A DNA stretch of 23,681 nt from Geodermatophilaceae bacterium (GTDB taxonomy: Bacteria; Actinomycetota; Actinomycetes; Mycobacteriales; Geodermatophilaceae): positions 1 to 23,681 of the forward strand of contig JACCSC010000418.1 of the NCBI GenBank assembly GCA_013813215.1, given 5' to 3'. Shown here one piece after another: positions 20,116-23,681 of this stretch (position 1 is the stretch's first letter; the number at the start of each line of letters is the position of its first letter). The notes beneath the pieces are model-generated. The model worked only from the letters and a program-made list of their open reading frames with translations. It was not told the origin of the DNA and ran no database searches. The translations under genes and the position numbers were made by a program.

Positions 20116-20952
20116 GTGGCGGCGTACGACGATGACCTGCGGTTCGCCCACGTGCTCGCCGACCAGGCCGATGACGTCTCCCTGAGCCGGTTCCGGGCGG
20201 TCGACCTGACCGTCACCACCAAGCCCGACCGGACGCCGGTGACCGACGCCGACCAGGCGGTCGAGGACCTGTTGCGCACGAGCCTCGGCCGGTCACGCCC
20301 GCGCGACGCCGTCCTCGGCGAGGAGTCCGGCGCCACCGGGCACGGGCCACGCCGCTGGGTCATCGACCCGATCGACGGGACGAAGAGCTACGTCCGCGGA
20401 GTCCCGGTGTGGGCCACCCTGATCGCGCTGATGGACGGCGAGGAGTCCATGCTCGGAGTGGTCTCCGCGCCCGCGCTGGGCCGACGGTGGTGGGCCGCGG
20501 TAGGAACCGGTGCGTGGACCGGCCGCAGCCTGAGCGCGGCGACCCCGTGCCACGTGTCCGCCGTGACCCAGCTCGCCGACGCGAGCTTGTCCTACTCCAG
20601 CCTGACCGGGTGGGACGAACTCGACCGGCTGCCGGGATTTCTGGAGCTCACCCGGCGGGTCTCCAGAACGCGGGCGTACGGCGATTTCTGGTCGCACATG
20701 CTCGTCGCCGAGGGTGCGGTCGACCTGGCCTGCGAGCCGGAGGTCTCGCTCTGGGATCTGGCCGCGGTCTCCGTCGTCGTGACCGAGGCCGGCGGCCGCT
20801 TCACCGACCTGACCGGTCGGCCGGGTCCCGACGGCGGCAGCGCCGTGTCGAGCAACGGCATGCTGCACCAGGCGGCGCTGGACCTGCTGGCCCCGACACG
20901 TGACGTCCCCGACGGGTCGCTACCCGACGGGGACGTCACGGCTGCCTGGTAG
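20116..20952 (+). CDS. hisN: Histidinol-phosphatase, inositol-monophosphatase type
   Basis: A 278-residue metal-dependent phosphatase of the IMPase superfamily, assigned as HisN, which removes phosphate from histidinol-phosphate in actinobacterial histidine synthesis. Metal sites are AVLGEESG (Glu69/70), VIDPIDGTKSY (Asp84, Asp87) and the C-terminal WDLAAVSVVVTEAGG. The SLSRFRAVDLTVTTKPDRTPVTDADQ start is typical of actinobacterial HisN. I chose GTG 20116 over GTG 20107 because the latter overlaps the candidate -10. The last codons form a near-perfect 19-bp hairpin (20899-20940). It is convergent with the PD40 protein gene, 1 nt apart. IMPase function cannot be fully excluded, but aroA-rsgA-hisN linkage supports HisN. 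Confidence 0.9.
   Translation: MAAYDDDLRFAHVLADQADDVSLSRFRAVDLTVTTKPDRTPVTDADQAVEDLLRTSLGRSRPRDAVLGEESGATGHGPRRWVIDPIDGTKSYVRGVPVWATLIALMDGEESMLGVVSAPALGRRWWAAVGTGAWTGRSLSAATPCHVSAVTQLADASLSYSSLTGWDELDRLPGFLELTRRVSRTRAYGDFWSHMLVAEGAVDLACEPEVSLWDLAAVSVVVTEAGGRFTDLTGRPGPDGGSAVSSNGMLHQAALDLLAPTRDVPDGSLPDGDVTAAW
20899..20940. terminator. 19-bp hairpin inside the 3' end of hisN
   Basis: The arms 20899-20917 and 20922-20940 pair over 19 positions with one A-A mismatch and a CGCT loop. The hairpin encodes DVPDGSLPDGDV of HisN, ends 9 nt before its stop codon and lies beyond the end of the convergent gene. It probably ends transcription in both directions, without a T-run. Confidence 0.65.
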
Positions 20953-20953
20953 C

Positions 20954-22249
20954 TCAGCGCACGGTGCAGGACCGCCCCGCCACCACATCCCCGATCGCGT
21001 CGCAGAGATCGTCACCGGCGCCGCCGTAGATCTCGTCCGGTCCGCGACCGCCGGCCAACCGGTCCGCCCCGTTCCCGCCGACGAGAACGTCGGCGCCAGG
21101 ACCGCCCTGCAGGGTGTCGTTGCCGCCGAGCCCGCACAGGATGTCCGCGCCGGCCGTGCCCTTCAGTACGTCGTTGCCGCGGGTCCCGATCACCGTGCAG
21201 GTCGGCGTACCGGCGATCGGCTGCCAGCTCGGCGAGCCACCGGTGCCGACCCGGACCGGAACAGCTGCGGCGAGCACCGCAGCGGTCACGCCGGGAGTCG
21301 GCGGAGCCGGCACGGTGTACAGGACCGGCTCGTAGTAGCCCTGCTGGAAGATGATCTGCGTCCCATCCGGCGACCACTCCACGTCCTCCTCGGCGGTGAC
21401 GTCCTCGGTCACCCGGACGACCCCCGTCCCGTCCGCCTGCATGACGTAGACGTCGGTCGCGTCCAGGTGGAACGGGTCGCTGTGCTCGCGGTCGCTGATG
21501 AAGGCGATCCGGGCGGCATCCGGCGACCAGGCTGGGTTCAGGTCGCGGGCGAAGCCGGCCGTGAGGTTGGCCGCCCCCGTGCCGTCGACCCCGATCCGCC
21601 AGACATCGGTCGTGTAGTAGTCGAAGTACTGCGTGTAGAGCAGCACGTTCCCCACAGGCGACCAGTCCGGCTGCGCGGCGTTCTGGAAGTAACTCGGGTC
21701 GGTGACGAGCCGCTCGGTGTACGTCTCCTCGGTCTGGCCGATCGCGGTCACGTAGATCTCGTCGGTGAACGGGTTCACGCGATAGCCGCTGTAGGCCAGC
21801 TGGGTGCCGTCCGGCGACCAGCTGGGCTCCCACGAGGTGAAGTAGTCGACGGACCCGCCCTGGTACTCGATGCCGTAGGTGAACGTCACCTGCTGCACGT
21901 CGGTGCCGTCCGCGGCCATGGTGTAGAGGTCGAAGTTGCCGTCCCGGTTGCTGGCGAACGCGATCCGGGTCCCGTCCGGTGACCAGGCCGGGTCGATGTC
22001 GAGGGCGGCGCCGTTGTCGGTCAGGTTGACCTCGTCGGTCCCGTCGGAGTTCGCGGTGAAGATGTCCTGCCCGAACTTCGGCAGGCCATTCTCGTCCTCG
22101 TACTCGACGTAGTCCTCGTAGGCGATCCGGCCGTTCTCGGCCGCGGCAGCCGGCTGTAGCGGCACGAACGACACCGCGACCACAGCGGCGCCGAGGACCG
22201 ATCCGGCGACCGTCCGGCGCAACCGTCCGCGCCCGCTTGTTTCCTGCAT
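20954..22249 (-). CDS. Secreted PD40 beta-propeller protein with C-terminal RTX repeats
   Basis: A 431-residue exported protein. ATG 22249 is favoured (AAGGGG ribosome-binding sequence upstream); an in-frame ATG 13 codons earlier has no such site. The N-terminus has a signal peptide: basic RGRLRR, hydrophobic VAGSVLGAAVVAVSFVPL, cleavage near AAAA-ENG. Four to five TolB-like PD40 repeats follow (DPAWSPDGTRIAFASNRDGN, EPSWSPDGTQLAYSGY, NPAWSPDAARIAFISDREHS, VEWSPDGTQIIF). The C-terminal 75 residues contain RTX calcium-binding nonapeptides (GGNDTLQGGPGADVLVGGNG, then GGRGPDEIYGGAGDD), bracketed by cysteines that may form disulfides. Calcium in the medium would fold the RTX part. The partner or substrate is unknown. 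Confidence 0.85.
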   Translation of the reverse strand: MQETSGRGRLRRTVAGSVLGAAVVAVSFVPLQPAAAAENGRIAYEDYVEYEDENGLPKFGQDIFTANSDGTDEVNLTDNGAALDIDPAWSPDGTRIAFASNRDGNFDLYTMAADGTDVQQVTFTYGIEYQGGSVDYFTSWEPSWSPDGTQLAYSGYRVNPFTDEIYVTAIGQTEETYTERLVTDPSYFQNAAQPDWSPVGNVLLYTQYFDYYTTDVWRIGVDGTGAANLTAGFARDLNPAWSPDAARIAFISDREHSDPFHLDATDVYVMQADGTGVVRVTEDVTAEEDVEWSPDGTQIIFQQGYYEPVLYTVPAPPTPGVTAAVLAAAVPVRVGTGGSPSWQPIAGTPTCTVIGTRGNDVLKGTAGADILCGLGGNDTLQGGPGADVLVGGNGADRLAGGRGPDEIYGGAGDDLCDAIGDVVAGRSCTVR

Positions 22250-22338
22250 GCCCAACCCCTTGCTGCTCGCGCTCGATGGATGACTCATCGTTCCCGCCTG
22301 ACTACACGTACGCGACTGGACGTTGGTCCTAGCACCGA

Positions 22339-23220
22339 TCAGACGAGACCGCGCGTGGCGGTGGCCGGTGGGCGGTCGCCACGGATGCTGGCCACCATCG
22401 CCAGCACCTCGCGGGTCGGCCCCACCTCGTGGGCGCGGAAGACCCGGGCGCCGTGCCAGGCGCTGATCGCGGTCGCGGCGAGCGTTCCGATCAGCCGCTC
22501 GTCGACGAGCCGGTCCAGGGTCTCGCCCACGAAGTCCTTGTTGGACAAGGCAACCAGCACCGGCCAGCCGGTCGCCACCAGTTCGTCGAGCCGCCGCGTC
22601 AGCTCGAGGGAGTGCCAGGTGTTCTTGCCGAAGTCGTGCCCAGGGTCGATCAGGATGCTGTCCTCACGCACGCCGGCCGTCACCGCTCGCTCAGCCAGGT
22701 CTGTGGTCACGGCGACGACATCGGCCACCACGTCGGCGTACCCGATCCGGTGCGGTTTGGTCCGCGGTGGCAGTCCACCGGCGTGCGTGCACACCAGGCC
22801 GGCCCCGAACTCCGCGGCGACCTCGACCAACGCCGGATCCACGCCGCCCCAGGCGTCGTTGAGCAGGTCCGCACCCTCGGCACAGACCGCGCGTCCGACT
22901 GCGGAGCGCCAGGTGTCGACGGAGATGACGATCCCCGGGTAGGCCGCGCGCACGACGGTCACGAACTCGACTACCCGGCGCAGCTCCTCCCGCGTGTCGA
23001 CGTCCTCACCCGGACCGGCCCGGACGCCGCCGATGTCAACGATGCGGGCGCCCGCGGCGACCACCTCGTGCACCCGGGCCAGCGCCCGGCCGGGGTCGTA
23101 GGTCGCCCCGGCGTCGTAGAACGAATCGGGGGTCCGGTTCACGATGGCCATGACCGCCGGCTCGCCCGGCCGGAAGCTCTGGCCGCCGAGCCGCAAGGCG
23201 CCGTCCACGGCCGGGGTCAC
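22339..23220 (-). CDS. folP2: Dihydropteroate synthase homologue, FolP2 type
   Basis: A 293-residue TIM-barrel protein of the dihydropteroate synthase family. The first loop reads VMAIVNRTPDSFYDAGATYD, the form typical of actinobacterial FolP2 rather than FolP1 (GVVNVTPDSFSDGG). Other elements are ISVDTWRS, LLNDAWGG, LIDPGHDFGKN, ALSNKDFVGETLD in place of the usual SRK loop (Arg replaced by Asn, Lys kept), and RAHEVGPTREVL. Mycobacterial FolP2 has little or no dihydropteroate synthase activity, so the reaction here is unclear. GTG 23220 overlaps the stop of the DUF3037 gene by 4 bp (GTGA), showing co-translation with it. Confidence 0.88.
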   Translation of the reverse strand: MTPAVDGALRLGGQSFRPGEPAVMAIVNRTPDSFYDAGATYDPGRALARVHEVVAAGARIVDIGGVRAGPGEDVDTREELRRVVEFVTVVRAAYPGIVISVDTWRSAVGRAVCAEGADLLNDAWGGVDPALVEVAAEFGAGLVCTHAGGLPPRTKPHRIGYADVVADVVAVTTDLAERAVTAGVREDSILIDPGHDFGKNTWHSLELTRRLDELVATGWPVLVALSNKDFVGETLDRLVDERLIGTLAATAISAWHGARVFRAHEVGPTREVLAMVASIRGDRPPATATRGLV

Positions 23221-23612
23221 CGAGGCGCCACCATGCGGGCGAACAGGTCGGCCAGTTCCGCGGCCGGGTCGGTGGTCAGCCCGGTGTGCACCGGAGCGGC
23301 CTGTACGACGGTGCTGCGCGGTGCCACCAGCCAGCGGAAGCGTTCGCCCGGCGGTCGTCCAGCGTTCGGCCCGCCACTCGGATGGCCGGCGCACAGCGCG
23401 CGTACGCCGTCGAGGTGCCGGCGTACCGCCGCGGCGTCCAGGTTCCCGTCGAGGGCGAGCACCCGGTCCAGCCGCTCGGCCAACCGGACCGCGAGGAAGT
23501 CCGAGGTCTGGCAGTAGACGACGACGCCGACGTTGACGAACTCGCCCCGCTCGACCCGCGGGACGGCGCGGAGCACGGTCCACTCGTAGGGCCGTCTAGT
23601 GGGAGCCGACAC
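23217..23612 (-). CDS. DUF3037 family protein
   Basis: A 131-residue protein of the DUF3037 family, recognised by YEWTVLRAVPRVERGEFVNV, VGVVVYCQTSDFLAVRL and the late ERFRWLVAPRSTVVQAAPVH. The family has no established function and is usually encoded directly after a HipA-like kinase-fold protein, as here. It has no membrane segment. GTG 23612 lies inside the end of the upstream gene (17-bp overlap), and its stop overlaps the folP2 start, so the three genes look translationally linked. Confidence 0.85.
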   Translation of the reverse strand: MSAPTRRPYEWTVLRAVPRVERGEFVNVGVVVYCQTSDFLAVRLAERLDRVLALDGNLDAAAVRRHLDGVRALCAGHPSGGPNAGRPPGERFRWLVAPRSTVVQAAPVHTGLTTDPAAELADLFARMVAPR

Positions 23613-23681
23613 GAGCCACCTCCACCGCGTCGAGCCAGCCGTTCGGTTGCGCGGCCCGGGTCACTAGCACTTCGGCGTACG
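23596..23681 (-). CDS. C-terminal end of a HipA-like protein (partial)
   Basis: The last 27 residues of a minus-strand gene that continues beyond the window: YAEVLVTRAAQPNGWLDAVE and a short tail ARVGSH before TAG (23598-23596). The pattern Y-E-L--R---P--W--A-E-AR resembles the end of HipA-family proteins that precede DUF3037 genes. Identification rests on this short stretch plus gene order, so it is tentative. Confidence 0.5.
   Translation of the reverse strand, partial: YAEVLVTRAAQPNGWLDAVEVARVGSH

Noticed and set aside
20954..21982. Plus-strand frame 20900-21982 antisense to the PD40 gene
   Set aside because: Repetitive look comes from the PD40 repeats on the other strand; no start signal or known fold.

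Overview
The window is about 24 kb of very GC-rich DNA from an actinobacterium. The evidence is the gene content (WhiB-family Fe-S protein, sigma-R/RsrA-type thiol-stress switch, mycothiol-dependent maleylpyruvate isomerase-like protein, 24-residue ribosomal protein bL37, Kgd-type 2-oxoglutarate decarboxylase, HisN), the frequent GTG starts and the many 4-bp stop/start overlaps. The order whiB1 - PdtaS-like kinase - biotinyl protein - (bL37) - anti-sigma - sigma ... SRAP - aroA - rsgA matches the Mycobacterium tuberculosis Rv3219-Rv3228 neighbourhood, and aroA-rsgA-hisN resembles Streptomyces order. I cannot name the genus.

Layout: (1) 1-2647, the 3' end of kgd, a DUF6104 protein, a stand-alone ABC/SMC-type ATPase and a two-helix membrane protein, all on +. 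(2) 2648-3767, a decayed stretch with remnants of a YunG-like gene and of a second hypothetical gene broken by two compensating indels, followed by a hairpin-rich non-coding segment. (3) 3768-8177, a glycosyltransferase (-) divergent from a tightly packed + strand run: dTDP-sugar 3,5-epimerase, histidine phosphatase, phosphatidylserine decarboxylase, phosphatidylserine synthase and a GNAT acetyltransferase. (4) 8140-10035, a small membrane protein, a diacylglycerol/lipid kinase, and whiB1 behind an intergenic region carrying three CRP-like palindromes. (5) 10069-14535, a PdtaS-like sensor kinase, a GNAT, an orphan biotinyl-domain protein with a degenerate biotin-carboxylase-like partner, bL37, and the rsrA-sigR pair with an exact sigma-R promoter upstream. 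(6) 14706-20952, YbaK deacylase, alpha/beta hydrolase, SRAP protein, MDMPI-type protein, aroA, rsgA, a DUF2087 regulator and hisN. (7) 20954-23681 on -, a secreted PD40/RTX protein, FolP2-type dihydropteroate synthase homologue, DUF3037 protein and the end of a HipA-like protein.

How the genes work together: psd and pssA make phosphatidylethanolamine from CDP-diacylglycerol in two steps, and the lipid kinase nearby also acts on lipids. SigR and RsrA form an auto-regulated thiol-oxidation switch. WhiB1 and the kinase are convergent, as in mycobacteria. Several genes have a -10-like TAnnnT hexamer only 6-10 nt before the start codon, which suggests widespread leaderless or near-leaderless transcripts.

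The most unusual items are the biotin-carboxylase-like pseudoenzyme that has lost its ATP-grasp core but sits next to an intact biotinyl-acceptor protein, the multi-site CRP-like control region of whiB1, the sigma-R promoter abutting an extended sigR frame, and the decayed hairpin-rich interval at 2.6-3.8 kb. No rRNA, tRNA, CRISPR array, insertion sequence or prophage was recognised.
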